From the NCBI RefSeq assembly GCF_001043005.1, contig NZ_JYKZ01000001.1:124001-188000 (forward strand): DNA of 64,000 bases, written 5' to 3'. Below, in pieces: positions 17,688-27,211 of the stretch. Position numbers and translations under genes: made by a program. The notes beneath the pieces are model-generated. The model did no database searches. It was not told where the DNA came from and saw only the letters and a list, made by a program, of their open reading frames with translations. This stretch comes from Pseudomonas psychrophila (GTDB lineage Bacteria; Pseudomonadota; Gammaproteobacteria; Pseudomonadales; Pseudomonadaceae). Position 1 is the stretch's first letter, and the number at the start of each line of letters is the position of its first letter.

Positions 17688-17996
17688 TCAACGCAGTGTA
17701 ATCAGCCCCTGGCGGCAAACGCGGGTCAGGTTATGAATCACCTGCTCGGCATTGTCGGCATCGGGGGACTGGATCACTGCCAGGTCAAAACTGTCAGCAG
17801 CAAAGCGCGCCAGCGGATCACCCTCTTCGACAAACTGGATCAGAAATGCCGTAGCCCGGCCCTTTCGACGCGGCCAGCCGTCCAGACAGCGCAATAATGT
17901 GGGCTGGTGTTTACCGCCAAGAAGGATTTTTGGATTGCGCAAAGCAGGGCTGGCCGAGATCGGCGCAAGACGTACCAGGGGACGTGGGTGACTCAT
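17688..17996 (-). CDS. Conserved hypothetical protein (possible methyltransferase-fold remnant)
   Basis: A 102-residue protein. The C-terminal half, FDLAVIQSPDADNAEQVIHNLTRVCRQGLITLR, resembles the late beta-strand and helix of class I SAM-dependent methyltransferases. The N-terminal half (LVRLAPISASPALRNPKILLGG) lacks a glycine-rich SAM loop, so enzymatic activity is doubtful. It converges on lhpB. I do not recognise the family with certainty. The ATG at 17996 is the only reasonable start; the leader holds no clear Shine-Dalgarno sequence. Confidence 0.55.
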   Translation of the reverse strand: MSHPRPLVRLAPISASPALRNPKILLGGKHQPTLLRCLDGWPRRKGRATAFLIQFVEEGDPLARFAADSFDLAVIQSPDADNAEQVIHNLTRVCRQGLITLR

Positions 17997-18197
17997 CTGT
18001 ATCGGTTCTCCGCCTCAAGATTCTGCGTGGCAGGTGAGAGGCAACACCGAACCAGCGCTTTAGCGGTATTTCGAGGCGTGCTTCAAGCCTCTTAGACGGT
18101 CTCTAGACCCTCTGGCGCCCCGCAAGTAGCTGTTTAAATCGGCGCAAGAAACATCCTAGATAAACCTGCTTACAACTGTCAACAATCATGTAAAACG

Positions 18198-18226
18198 AAA
18201 AAGACCCGCTCTGGGCGGGTCTTTTT
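18198..18226. terminator. Terminator downstream of doxX
   Basis: AAAAAGACCCGC and GCGGGTCTTTTT form a 12-bp stem with a 5-nt loop, with A/T tails on both sides, 15 bp past the DoxX stop codon. Confidence 0.88.
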
Positions 18227-18241
18227 ACGAACATTCGATTT

Positions 18242-18676
18242 TCAGTCGGTAATCGCACGATCGAGGGACAACTTGCCTGCACCTTCGAACAATACAGCGA
18301 GGGTGCCGCCCAACAGAGCCAAGGCAAATTCATAACCGTTGTTTGCCATAAACAGACCGTTATGGATATGCACCGAGAAAATCGCCACCAGCAAGGTAAA
18401 CGACAGGCCTAATGCCGCAGGTCGAGCCAGCAGGCCAACGATCAGCGCCAGACCACCCAGAAACTCGGTACCGCCCGCCAGCACCGCCATCAACGTACCC
18501 GGTGCCAGGCCGATGCTTTCCATCCATTGCGCCGTGCCGGCCAACCCGCCACCGCCAAACCAGCCGAAAAGTTTCTGCGAACCGTGAGCTGCAAAGATGA
18601 TGCCTACGAAGATACGCAAAACAGTCAAACCATAACCTGCGCGGCTGCCCAGTACGGTATGGATCAATTTGCTCAT
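18242..18676 (-). CDS. DoxX family membrane protein
   Basis: A 144-residue protein with four predicted helices: LTVLRIFVGIIFAAHGSQKLFGWFGGGG, a second after MESIGL (LMAVLAGGTEFLGGLALIVG), a third (ALGLSFTLLVAIFSVHIHNG) and a last (FALALLGGTLAVLFEGAG). The AHGSQKLFGWFGG motif is diagnostic of DoxX. Members are linked to redox stress or act as membrane oxidoreductase subunits, but the biochemical role of this one is unknown. It is flanked by its own terminator and transcribed singly. Confidence 0.88.
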   Translation of the reverse strand: MSKLIHTVLGSRAGYGLTVLRIFVGIIFAAHGSQKLFGWFGGGGLAGTAQWMESIGLAPGTLMAVLAGGTEFLGGLALIVGLLARPAALGLSFTLLVAIFSVHIHNGLFMANNGYEFALALLGGTLAVLFEGAGKLSLDRAITD

Positions 18677-18779
18677 GGTGAAGTCCTTTAGGTAATCAGT
18701 TGGGGAATGCCCGCCATACTAATCAGTTTTTAGAATGTGAAAAGTCGAATAAACCCAAGATAACAATCAGTTTTTTCGA

Positions 18780-20198
18780 TTATTTTCGTGAGGCCAGCTC
18801 AGCTTTTGCGGGCTCCAGAGAGTCGCGCACCCGATCAAAGGCCAAATAGTATTTATTCACGCTATTAACATAGCTGACAGCGCCCATTCCCACCTGCTCC
18901 ATGGCAATTCGTTCCACCTGAAAAAACCATTGATTAGGGTTCAGCCCCCGTCGCCTGGCTTCTGCGCGCATGCCTTGTACCCGCTCGGGGCCCATGTTGT
19001 ACGCCGCCAGGACAAAGGCCATGCGCTCACGCTCGTTGAGTTTGGGGCTGGCGAAGAATTTGCGGCGGATCAGAGCCAGGTACCGGGCACCGGCCTGTAC
19101 ATTGTTATCGACGTTTTGAATGTTGTTGACCCCCACCCGCTGCGCTGCAGAGGGGGTAATTTGCAACAGCCCTGTCGCTCCGCCAACGCCCTTGGCATTC
19201 GGGTTCAGGGTTGACTCCTTGAATGCCAGCGCCGCCAGGTTCAACCAGTCCATGCCTTGCTGGCGAGCATGCTTTTGCAACACCGGACGCAGCTTTTCAA
19301 GCTTCTGGCGGTCGGCTCGGGCCAAGGGGTAATGCACCCGATACAAACGTCGATACACCCGCTCAAACGCCACGTCCTGATCGGCCGGTGCCTTATAGCC
19401 GTCCAGAAAGCGGTCGATACTGGCACGCAACATCGAGGCATCGCGACGCACATACCAGCGCATCGCGTCGGGTTCGCTGACCAGCACCTTACGGTCAAAC
19501 CGCAGCTTGGGCATCAAGGTGGCCCAACGCTCGGCAATCGGGCGCTCAACGATGGTCAGGTGAAAAATGCCGGCCTGCACCATCTCCAGCACATCTTCCA
19601 CCGCCAGAGTCGGGTCTACCCATTCGATCTTCACCGGCGGCAGTTTGCGCAATGCGAGTTTTTGATTGATCAAATTGACCGAGGCGCCAGCCGCGCTGCC
19701 CGTGGTCAACGCCACCGTTCGGCCCGACAGCTGTTCAAGACGGGTGAAGCGACGTTCGCCCTTGACCCCCACCAACAGCAATGGCACATCGTCGACGATC
19801 GGCTCGCTGGCGCTGATGGCGCGACTGGGCTTGAAATCAATCAACTCCCCCGGGGCAACCACATCGCCTTCACCACGGGACAAGGCGCCCAGGAGTTGGT
19901 CCTTGGCTTTGGGAATGATCTTGAGAGTAATTTCCTGGCCATCACGGGCATGGCTGTTGAGGAAGCGTTCGAACGCACGCAGACGATGGTATTCAACGCC
20001 GATGGCCTGGCCTTGCACTTCTCCCGAGCTGTTGCGGCTCTGGTTGACCAACACCCGCAGCACCTGACTGCTGCGGATTTGCGCCAGATCGCGGACCTGA
20101 CTCGGCTGCCCGACCTGCAAGGGTCCGGCCAATCGTGCCAGTGCCGGTAGTGGCAGTAGCAGCAGGCACAGCGCAATCAATAGCGTCGGTCTTGTCAT
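18780..20198 (-). CDS. MltF-like lytic murein transglycosylase
   Basis: A 472-residue envelope enzyme. After a signal peptide (cleavage near ALA-RL) comes a periplasmic-binding-protein domain (about 50-285, with VLVNQSRNSSGE and RLEQLSGRTVALTTGSAAG). A family 1 lytic transglycosylase domain follows (about 310-460), with the catalytic glutamate in AFKESTLNP and the GATGLLQITPSAA and AAYNMGPERV motifs. It cleaves the MurNAc-GlcNAc bond to give 1,6-anhydro products. The gene context (near tatD and a chemoreceptor) suggests the second MltF paralogue of pseudomonads rather than the one beside purL (from memory). The start at 20198 has GGAG 5 nt upstream. Confidence 0.87.
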   Translation of the reverse strand: MTRPTLLIALCLLLLPLPALARLAGPLQVGQPSQVRDLAQIRSSQVLRVLVNQSRNSSGEVQGQAIGVEYHRLRAFERFLNSHARDGQEITLKIIPKAKDQLLGALSRGEGDVVAPGELIDFKPSRAISASEPIVDDVPLLLVGVKGERRFTRLEQLSGRTVALTTGSAAGASVNLINQKLALRKLPPVKIEWVDPTLAVEDVLEMVQAGIFHLTIVERPIAERWATLMPKLRFDRKVLVSEPDAMRWYVRRDASMLRASIDRFLDGYKAPADQDVAFERVYRRLYRVHYPLARADRQKLEKLRPVLQKHARQQGMDWLNLAALAFKESTLNPNAKGVGGATGLLQITPSAAQRVGVNNIQNVDNNVQAGARYLALIRRKFFASPKLNERERMAFVLAAYNMGPERVQGMRAEARRRGLNPNQWFFQVERIAMEQVGMGAVSYVNSVNKYYLAFDRVRDSLEPAKAELASRK

Positions 20199-20435
20199 CC
20201 GTTCTCCGGAAAGAATACAGCCCAGCACCCTGTCGGATTACCCGACAACCGGTTGCCCCATTTGGGACTTTTAAGCGCTGGAAACAGCGCGCAAAACAGT
20301 CAATGCGTCCTGTGGAAAACCGGGCATTGCGTTGTTGCGGCATTCAAAGACAACCATAACTGTCTGTAGTTCTTGGTTTTTCTTATAAATCTACAGCTCT
20401 GATATGCTTCGCGGCTTGTGGCCTGAGGTAGCACC

Positions 20436-21251
20436 ATGCAACTCATCGATATCGGCGTCAACCTGACCAACCCAAGCTTCGACGGCAAGCACCAGGCCGT
20501 TCTGGACCGTGCTTACGCGGCGGGCGTGTGCCAATTGGTGCTGACCGGCACCAGCGTTGAAGGCAGCGAACAGGCCTTGCAACTCTGCCGCGACCTGGAT
20601 GAAAGCGGTCAGCGACTGTTCTCCACCGCCGGCATTCACCCGCACTCGGCCAGTGACTGGAACGGCGACAGCGCCCGCCAGTTGCTCGCCTTGCTCAAGG
20701 AGCCCGGTGTGTGTGCCGTCGGTGAATGCGGCCTGGATTTCAACCGCGATTTCTCGCCCCGTGCCCAGCAAGAGAAAGTGCTGGAAGAACACCTGGCAAT
20801 GGCCGTTGACCTGCAACTACCGGTGTTTCTGCATGAGCGCGATGCCAATCAGCGTCTGCTCGAAATCCTGCGCGACTTCCGTGATCGCTTGCCGGCCGCT
20901 GTCGTGCACTGTTTCACCGGCGAAAAAAAGGCGCTGTTCAGTTATCTCGATCTGGACCTGCACGTCGGCATTACCGGCTGGATCTGCGACGAGCGTCGCG
21001 GCACCCACTTGCACCCGCTGGTACGGGACATCCCCCGGGGTCGCCTGATGCTGGAAAGTGACGCGCCCTACTTGCTGCCACGCACTCTGCGACCCAAACC
21101 GAAAAATGGCCGCAACGAACCGGCTTACCTGACCGACGTGCTGCGCGAAGTGGCCGTGCATCGTGGTGAAAGCGAACAGGACCTGGCCGAACACACGACC
21201 GCCTGCGCACGGGCATTTTATGGGTTGCCGGTACTGGCCCAGAACTCGTAG
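20436..21251 (+). CDS. tatD: TatD-family metal-dependent DNase
   Basis: A 271-residue TIM-barrel hydrolase. The N-terminus [15 protein letters not shown] is the TatD-proper variant, in contrast to the HxH start of YcfH-like paralogues. Metal and active-site segments visible are [41 protein letters not shown] and [14 protein letters not shown]. coli TatD is a 3'-5' exonuclease acting on single-stranded DNA and RNA in repair and degradation. It diverges from the transglycosylase gene. Confidence 0.92.
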   Translation: MQLIDIGVNLTNPSFDGKHQAVLDRAYAAGVCQLVLTGTSVEGSEQALQLCRDLDESGQRLFSTAGIHPHSASDWNGDSARQLLALLKEPGVCAVGECGLDFNRDFSPRAQQEKVLEEHLAMAVDLQLPVFLHERDANQRLLEILRDFRDRLPAAVVHCFTGEKKALFSYLDLDLHVGITGWICDERRGTHLHPLVRDIPRGRLMLESDAPYLLPRTLRPKPKNGRNEPAYLTDVLREVAVHRGESEQDLAEHTTACARAFYGLPVLAQNS

Positions 21252-21292
21252 CCGCTGGCGAAGGAACGAGGCTGCAGCAGGACAACGGCAAC

Positions 21293-21345
21293 TGTGGGAG
21301 CGAGCCTGCTCGCGAAGGTCGTTCGCTAGCAGGCTCGCTCCCACA
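21293..21345. repeat. REP palindrome (class A)
   Basis: TGTGGGAGCGAGCCTGCTCG is mirrored by AGCAGGCTCGCTCCCACA, with a short imperfect centre. It lies 42 bp after tatD. Confidence 0.88.
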
Positions 21346-21481
21346 ATAGGGCTTGGCCTACACCAGAGTATCTACAAAGAGCTTTGCTCTCTTGACCCAC
21401 ATCAACAAGATCCTCACTGAATAGCGGCACAATGATGGCACCTTGCCAACATTGTTTGCGCCAAATCAGAGAAGACCTCCC

Positions 21482-22963
21482 ATGGGTACCTGGCTTAGCA
21501 ACATCTCGCTCAAATACAAATTCTGGGCAGTCAATGCGGTGGCTTTTGTCACCACACTGCTGCTGGTGCTCTACGCCGTGCAGCTTGAGCAGCAATCGCG
21601 CGGTGCCGCCGCTCAGGTCGGCGCCCGGGACCAGGCTCAATTGCTCAAAGCATGGCCCTCCGGGCAACCCCTGCCTGAGGCCAGGCATTTGCTGCGCCTC
21701 GAGCCCAACCAGATCCCCAACGTCAACGATCAAGCCCTGCCACAGCTCAATCAGGCCAACGGTTGGGTTTCGATCAATCCCATGCCGCTGTCAGGCCACG
21801 ATCTGCTGTTGGGCGCCGACGTGGTGACCCGCGATGACGGGCAAAAGATTGCAGTGCTGGCCTATGCGCCAAGTCTGGCGCAGGTGTTTGTCGAGCGACT
21901 GCCCAACTATGCCGCCGCCGTGCTGATCCTGATGCTGGCCATGCTCTGCGCCTCGCAATTGCTGATCCGCTTCCTGCTTAGCCAGCTCAATACCCTCAAG
22001 GACGTGATGCTGCATGTCGAGAAAACCGGCGACCTGTCTGCTCGGGTTCCTCTGGCCTGTACCGATGAAGTCGGGCAGATGGCCAGCGCCTTCAACGCCA
22101 TGCAGGCCGGCTATCAGCGCGTGGTCAACACCGTGGCCCAGACTGCGGCGCAACTGGACGCCGGTGCCACCCGCCTGGCCAGCAGCATGGACGAGGTACG
22201 CCACGGCATGCTCGGCCAGCAAAGCGAGACCGACCAGGCCGCTACCGCGATCAATCAAATGTCGGCCACGGTCTATCACATTGCGCAACACGCAGGCGCC
22301 ACCCGCGACCTGTCGCAAACGGCAGACAACCTGGCCGGTAGCGGCCAGCAGGTGGTTAGCCGCGTACAGCAATCCATCGCCAGCCTGTCCACCGGGGTGC
22401 AAACCACTGCCGAGATGATTCAGCAGCTGGCGCAAGACAGCCAAAAAATCAATGGCGTGGTCGGTGTGATTCACAGCATTGCTGAACAGACCAACCTGCT
22501 GGCGTTGAACGCCGCCATTGAAGCCGCTCGCGCAGGCGAGATGGGCCGGGGCTTTGCGGTGGTCGCCGATGAAGTGCGGCACTTGGCCAAGCGGGTGCAG
22601 ACCTCCACCGACGAAATCACCAAAATGGTCTCGGCCTTGCAGGCGGGTACCCGTGACGCAGTGGACTTTATGCAGGAAAGCTCATTCAAAGCCGACGACT
22701 GTGTACAACAAGCTCAGGAAGCGGGCGTGGCATTGGCCGAAATCACCCATGCCGTGGCGCAGATGCGCGAAAGCAACACGCAGATTGCCGTGGCAGCCGA
22801 ACAGCAAAGCCAGGTGGCGGAAGAGATGAACCGCGCAGTGGTGAGCATTCGTGATGTCACCGAAAACACTGTGCAACAAACCGTCGACTCGGCCACTACC
22901 AGTAATGAGCTGGCAACCTTGGCCGCCCAACTGAATAAAGCCATTGGACAGTTAAAGCTATAA
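21482..22963 (+). CDS. Methyl-accepting chemotaxis protein
   Basis: A 493-residue transducer. The first transmembrane helix (about 15-32) is followed by a short periplasmic domain (about 33-140), a second helix ([21 protein letters not shown]), a HAMP linker (about 160-215) and a long cytoplasmic signalling hairpin. The hairpin tip is [21 protein letters not shown], then [15 protein letters not shown]. There is no CheB/CheR-docking pentapeptide at the C-terminus (ends IGQLKL). The periplasmic domain is too small and divergent to name the ligand. The gene stands alone. The start at 21482 excludes a proline-rich in-frame extension. Confidence 0.9.
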   Translation: MGTWLSNISLKYKFWAVNAVAFVTTLLLVLYAVQLEQQSRGAAAQVGARDQAQLLKAWPSGQPLPEARHLLRLEPNQIPNVNDQALPQLNQANGWVSINPMPLSGHDLLLGADVVTRDDGQKIAVLAYAPSLAQVFVERLPNYAAAVLILMLAMLCASQLLIRFLLSQLNTLKDVMLHVEKTGDLSARVPLACTDEVGQMASAFNAMQAGYQRVVNTVAQTAAQLDAGATRLASSMDEVRHGMLGQQSETDQAATAINQMSATVYHIAQHAGATRDLSQTADNLAGSGQQVVSRVQQSIASLSTGVQTTAEMIQQLAQDSQKINGVVGVIHSIAEQTNLLALNAAIEAARAGEMGRGFAVVADEVRHLAKRVQTSTDEITKMVSALQAGTRDAVDFMQESSFKADDCVQQAQEAGVALAEITHAVAQMRESNTQIAVAAEQQSQVAEEMNRAVVSIRDVTENTVQQTVDSATTSNELATLAAQLNKAIGQLKL

Positions 22964-23062
22964 GGCTGATAGCCATTGTTGATTCGCCGCAGGACGGCCA
23001 TAAATCTATGATTTGTTTATCCGGTTCAGCGACAGCTGAACCCTCGAACAAGGAGAGCAATC

Positions 23063-23320
23063 ATGGGCAAACGTCATCCAAACTTACCGGCCTGGCAATG
23101 GCGCTCCAACCCTCAAAGCCATCAGGGCAGCACGCATCAGGCAATCAACCTGATCGCGATACCTATCTTGATAGTGGCTTTTCTGCTGCTGGTGTCGGGG
23201 GTTTTCAGTGAGAACGCCACGAGCGCGGTGATCGGTCTGGTTGCCTTGTTTGCGGCGCTGATCCTGCAACACCAGGGCCGCAAGCTCGACAGCAAGACGG
23301 ATAACAGCCAGACCTTCTGA
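23063..23320 (+). CDS. Small two-helix membrane protein, unknown function
   Basis: An 85-residue protein with a polar, QHN-rich N-terminus (1-28) and two hydrophobic segments (about 29-47 and 52-68), then a charged tail. AAGGAG lies 7 nt before the ATG, so translation is likely. No motif identifies a function. It lies between the chemoreceptor and the convergent thioesterase gene, and its stop abuts the thioesterase stop. Confidence 0.65.
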   Translation: MGKRHPNLPAWQWRSNPQSHQGSTHQAINLIAIPILIVAFLLLVSGVFSENATSAVIGLVALFAALILQHQGRKLDSKTDNSQTF

Positions 23321-24118
23321 TCAGCCGAAGACGGCTACGGTCTGACGACTGATTGCTATCAGCTCGCCACCCGGCGTCCACAAATTGGCAGCCACATGAC
23401 CGTAGCCGTCACGGGCATGCTCGATGACCGCCAGGTATTTGCACCACTCCAGCGTGCTGGCTTGGGGCAATGGCTGTACGAACTCGATGGTCCAGGTCAG
23501 CGTGCTGCCCGCTGTAGGCTTGTTCAGCAGCGGCAACAGCGCTGGTGGCCAGGCATCCACCAGTGCCAGCAAGTGGGTTTCTGTCAGAGGTTCGTCCTGC
23601 ACATCCCCGGCAAGACGAATCCACCCTCCCATTTCCCGCGTACCGCGGCCTGTAAACGGCAAGGCGCCAACGGCCCATGCCATGGACAGGTGACGCATGA
23701 ACTCAGGGGTTACGCCCTTGATATAGGGCAATAGCGGGCATTCGGCCGGGGCCTTCATCTCAGGAGCTGGCACGCTGTCGACGCTCACCGCTGACTCCCG
23801 TGATGCGCCAAAACTGCCTTGTACCAGGGTCACTACTTGACCCTTTTGCACAGCGCGACCCACTACCTGGCTGACGGCCCGACCTTCACGCAACACTTCG
23901 ACCTCAAAGCTGATCGGCACATCCGCCTCGACAGGGCCGACAAAACTCACCGCAAGCGAACGCAACGCACGCTCGTCAGACACATGAGCGCGCATGGCTT
24001 CGTACTGCAAGGCCACCACCAAACCACCGAAGCTGGCACGTCCCTGCCCCCAGTCTGCCGGGATTGTTACGTTCAGGGGCGTGTTGCGCACTGCCGCAAC
24101 CAATTCGCAAAACTGCAT
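23321..24118 (-). CDS. TesB-like acyl-CoA thioesterase family protein
   Basis: A 265-residue double-hotdog protein. The first hotdog holds WGQGRASFGGLVVALQYEAM (G-G-x3-A helix) and RSLAVSFVGPVEAD. The second holds ALPFTGRGTREMGGWIRL, LLALVDAWPPALLP and STLTWTIEFVQPLP. The D in LVDAWPPA lies where TesB carries its active-site aspartate. It would hydrolyse medium- or long-chain acyl-CoA in the cytoplasm. The ATG at 24118 with GAGG upstream is preferred to the GTG 6 nt earlier. Confidence 0.82.
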   Translation of the reverse strand: MQFCELVAAVRNTPLNVTIPADWGQGRASFGGLVVALQYEAMRAHVSDERALRSLAVSFVGPVEADVPISFEVEVLREGRAVSQVVGRAVQKGQVVTLVQGSFGASRESAVSVDSVPAPEMKAPAECPLLPYIKGVTPEFMRHLSMAWAVGALPFTGRGTREMGGWIRLAGDVQDEPLTETHLLALVDAWPPALLPLLNKPTAGSTLTWTIEFVQPLPQASTLEWCKYLAVIEHARDGYGHVAANLWTPGGELIAISRQTVAVFG

Positions 24119-24195
24119 GAGCACCTCAAAAACAGAAAATATGACGGGATACTACCCATCCATCTGACTCTGCACAGCGCTGAATCGGCCAAAGA

Positions 24196-24963
24196 TCAGG
24201 AGTGGAAGCAAGCCGCACTCAATTTGACCAGTGCCTTGTCAGCCCGTTTCTCACCCCGTTCAAGGGTCGCCTGCCATTGAGCGACACAAGGCTGCAAATC
24301 GGCCTGTTGTTCGGCTTGCAACAACCACTGCCAGGCATCGTGCCACTCGCCCAAGGCCTGTTGCGCGCCCTTGAGCCGCGTCACAACCAGAGGCGGCAAC
24401 TGATTCAACTCAGGGTAGGCCTCAGCGGCATAGCGCACGCGCTTGATCAACAGCCTGACGCGATGGCGGTCATGGCCCGGATCATTGAGGGCTGCTTCCA
24501 GGGTTTGCCACTGCTTTTCCAGGACCTTTTCGATCCGCTTGCGCAAACCGCGCAGCAAGCCTTCACGCTCGGCGGCCCGCAGAAAGCGTGGAAACATATC
24601 GAGGATCATCAACAGCTGAGCCAACTGCTCACTGTCAGCCACCCGGGCATAACTGCCGGACAACTGTTGCAGACGACGTTGTGCCTGAATCGGGTAGCCC
24701 TTGTCCTGCAAGTGCGCCGCAAGCACTTCAAGATCGCGCAAGGGGGTAGTCAAAACGCCCACCTGGGACGCCGACATTTCCAGTTGCACCACGCCCGGCA
24801 AGCCACGCAATGGTCGCAACAGGCTGCGTAAACGACGCACCGTGGTGCGCAGATCATGCAGGGCCTCAGGGTCCGTATCGGCTTCAAGACGCGCCTGACA
24901 GGCCAGCAGCCTGACCTCCAGGCGCACAACGTTTGCAACTATCCGGTCAACCAGCTCAGACAT
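24196..24963 (-). CDS. CHAD domain-containing protein
   Basis: A 255-residue all-helical protein. The conserved histidine/arginine/lysine segments of the CHAD fold are LHDLRTTVRRLRSLLRPL (about 36-53), LRDLEVLAAHL and HRVRLLIKRVRYAAEAYPEL. CHAD domains bind inorganic polyphosphate through these basic residues, and many localise to polyphosphate granules. No CYTH domain is fused here. GGAGGG stands before the ATG at 24963. It is followed 22 bp downstream by a small lipoprotein gene upstream on the same strand, possibly one transcript. Confidence 0.83.
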   Translation of the reverse strand: MSELVDRIVANVVRLEVRLLACQARLEADTDPEALHDLRTTVRRLRSLLRPLRGLPGVVQLEMSASQVGVLTTPLRDLEVLAAHLQDKGYPIQAQRRLQQLSGSYARVADSEQLAQLLMILDMFPRFLRAAEREGLLRGLRKRIEKVLEKQWQTLEAALNDPGHDRHRVRLLIKRVRYAAEAYPELNQLPPLVVTRLKGAQQALGEWHDAWQWLLQAEQQADLQPCVAQWQATLERGEKRADKALVKLSAACFHS

Positions 24964-24991
24964 CCTCACCCTCCACCCTCACTGCGCCGGC

Positions 24992-25270
24992 TCAACGTCC
25001 GGCGCGGGATTCACGAATATAGAAACGCGCCTTTTCGGCTTTCTTGGTGCAACCCTCAAAGGCTTCAAACTGCTGCTGGGTTTTGGCCGCCGTCAACAAG
25101 GACAACGCCTTGGAGTAGCTGACGGTGCCGGCAAAGCCTTCTGCCTTGGCCAGATCCAGCTCATGCCAGGCCGCATCCAGGTTCGTGGCACAGGTATCGC
25201 GATAAGCCTTGGTTCCCGCACAACCTGCCAATGCCAGTGCAATCAACGGCACACACATCCATGCTTTCAT
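24992..25270 (-). CDS. Small putative lipoprotein
   Basis: A 92-residue protein with a signal peptide ending in a lipobox, LALAG-C17-AG. The mature part is mostly helical and charged (YRDTCATNLDAAWHELDLAKAEGF, SYSKALSLLTAAKTQQQFEAFEGC) with two further cysteines. No Lol-avoidance Asp follows the lipidated cysteine, so an outer-membrane location is expected. It lies 28 bp before the CHAD gene on the same strand. Function unknown. Confidence 0.72.
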   Translation of the reverse strand: MKAWMCVPLIALALAGCAGTKAYRDTCATNLDAAWHELDLAKAEGFAGTVSYSKALSLLTAAKTQQQFEAFEGCTKKAEKARFYIRESRAGR

Positions 25271-25457
25271 GGTTTTTTCCTCAAAATTAAATGTTTAGTG
25301 CAATCTCAGACGAACAACCTGCACAAAAGTGCCACAACGCAAAGATCAAAACATCAACAGAGCCTAGCCTAGCCTCTAGATACGGGTTCATGTCAAAAGC
25401 TGTCCCTACGACTCACAAAAAGGCATTGTGGGTCACTGTCAGGCAAAGGTGGGGCTC

Positions 25458-26507
25458 ATGAAAAAACGTATTGCATTGGTATTGGGCTCCGGCGGTGCAC
25501 GGGGCTATGCCCATATTGGCGTGATTGAAGAGCTTGAGAGTCGGGGCTATGACATTGCCTGTATCGCCGGTTGTTCGATGGGCGCGGTGGTCGGCGGAAT
25601 TTATGCGGCCGGCAAGCTTGATCTGTATAGCGACTGGATTCAAAGCCTGGACTACCTCGACGTGTTGCGCCTTGTAGACGTCAGCTTCCGACTGGGCGCG
25701 ATTCGCGGCGAAAAAGTCTTCGGCCATATCCGCAACATCGTCGGTGAAATCAACATCGAAGACCTGCGCATCCCCTACACGGCTGTCGCCACCGACCTCA
25801 CCCATCAGCAGGAAATCTGGTTTCAGGAGGGCTGCCTGCACCAGGCCATGCGTGCCTCGGCGGCAATTCCCAGCCTGTTCACCCCGGTGATGCAAGGCAA
25901 CCGCATGCTGGTCGACGGCAGCCTGCTCAACCCGCTCCCTATCGTGCCGGTGGTTTCCAGCCATTGCGACCTGATCATCGCCGTCAACCTCAACTCAACC
26001 CATCAAAGCAATTACCAACTGCCCGTTATCCAGCGCCCGGCCGCGTTTAAAGGGCGCTTTGACAACCTGATGACATCACTGGGCTCGCGCATACCGTTTC
26101 GTAACAAACACGCCGAGCAGTTGCTCAACCTTGAGCAAGAAATGCTCAAGCCACTGGTCGAGCCGCTGAGTCAGGAACAGCCAAATCCCTGGCTTGACTC
26201 GGGCCAACCTGCCAGGCCCGGTTCAGGAGAGGGTTCGCCCAAGTCGGCTACCGGCTCAGTCATCATCGACAACGTGGGCCCGGCCTCACTGCTGGACTTG
26301 ATCAACCAGAGTTTCGAAGTGATGCAGACCTCGTTGGCGCAATACAAGATTGCCGGTTACCCGCCGGACATTCTGATCAACGTGCCCAAGCGGGTGTGCC
26401 GTTTTTTTGAGTTCTACAAGGCTGCGGAGCTGATCGCACTGGGCAGAATGATCGCCAAGGACACCCTGGACCGTTATGAAAAGGACGTGGCGTCCAACAA
26501 CCGATAA
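25458..26507 (+). CDS. Patatin-like phospholipase family protein (RssA-type)
   Basis: A 349-residue hydrolase. The oxyanion loop is GSGGARGYAHIG (10-21), the nucleophile is Ser40 in G-C-S-M-G, and the catalytic Asp is in LVDGSLLNP. The catalytic half spans residues 1-190. A low-complexity linker near 240-270 (SGQPARPGSGEGSPKS) precedes a conserved C-terminal helix region (SLLDLINQSFEVMQTSLAQYKIAGYPPDILINVP). The start at 25458 follows AAAGGTGGGG; an in-frame extension to 25428 is less likely. Its last 34 bp overlap the convergent kdpE gene. Confidence 0.85.
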   Translation: MKKRIALVLGSGGARGYAHIGVIEELESRGYDIACIAGCSMGAVVGGIYAAGKLDLYSDWIQSLDYLDVLRLVDVSFRLGAIRGEKVFGHIRNIVGEINIEDLRIPYTAVATDLTHQQEIWFQEGCLHQAMRASAAIPSLFTPVMQGNRMLVDGSLLNPLPIVPVVSSHCDLIIAVNLNSTHQSNYQLPVIQRPAAFKGRFDNLMTSLGSRIPFRNKHAEQLLNLEQEMLKPLVEPLSQEQPNPWLDSGQPARPGSGEGSPKSATGSVIIDNVGPASLLDLINQSFEVMQTSLAQYKIAGYPPDILINVPKRVCRFFEFYKAAELIALGRMIAKDTLDRYEKDVASNNR

Positions 26508-27175
26508 CCGACCCCGGCCTCGGTCACGATAAACCGGGGCCGGGTCGGGTCATCCGCCAGCTTCTGACGCAAATGGCCGACAACGATGCGCAGGTAATGG
26601 CTGTTCTCGATATGGGTCGGGCCCCAGATATCCTTGAGCAATTGCTGCTGGGTGATGACCCGCCCGGGATGGCGCGCCAGTTGCGCCAGCACGGCGTACT
26701 CCTTGCGTGTCAGGGCCACCTCGACGCCTTCGAGCAACACCCGGCGAAAGGCCAGGTCAACGGTCAACGGACCGAGCTCGAGCGCCGACGCCTGAACCTC
26801 GCCCGCAGGCGCCTGACGCAGCAACGCACGGATCCGCGCCAAAAATTCCTGAATACCGAAAGGCTTGGTCACGTAATCGTTGGCCCCGCCGTCCAGTGCC
26901 TGGACTTTTTGCGCTTCGCTGGCGCGCACCGAAAGTACCAGCACCGGCACGCTGGACCACTCGCGGAATTCGCGCAGTACCTGTTGGCCGTCCATGTCCG
27001 GCAAGCCCAAGTCAAGCACCAGCACATCGGGTCGCTTCAGCGCCGCCTGGCTCAACCCTTCGGCGCCTGTCGCAGCCTCAAGCACGGTGTAGCCCTGGGA
27101 TACCAGACTGATACGCAAGAACTTGCGAATTTGCGGTTCATCGTCGATGACCAAAATAGTCGCGCTGTGGCTCAT
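26474..27175 (-). CDS. kdpE: Potassium-responsive response regulator KdpE
   Basis: A 233-residue OmpR/PhoB-type regulator. The receiver (about 6-118) has acidic DDE, the phospho-acceptor Asp in VLVLDLGLPDMDG and the Lys in YVTKPFG. The winged-helix domain (about 130-230) has LTRKEYAVLAQLARHPGRVITQQQLLKDIWG and HYLRIVVGHLRQKLADDP. HYLR instead of the usual VDVH before the recognition wing is typical of KdpE. KdpD phosphorylates it under potassium limitation or osmotic stress, and it activates kdpFABC. It is the last gene of the leftward kdp block, 36 bp after kdpD. Its 3' end overlaps the phospholipase gene. Confidence 0.93.
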   Translation of the reverse strand: MSHSATILVIDDEPQIRKFLRISLVSQGYTVLEAATGAEGLSQAALKRPDVLVLDLGLPDMDGQQVLREFREWSSVPVLVLSVRASEAQKVQALDGGANDYVTKPFGIQEFLARIRALLRQAPAGEVQASALELGPLTVDLAFRRVLLEGVEVALTRKEYAVLAQLARHPGRVITQQQLLKDIWGPTHIENSHYLRIVVGHLRQKLADDPTRPRFIVTEAGVGYRLLDATSFS

Positions 27176-27211
27176 GGCTTCTGATCGTGGCAAAGAGGTG
27201 GCCCAAGAATA

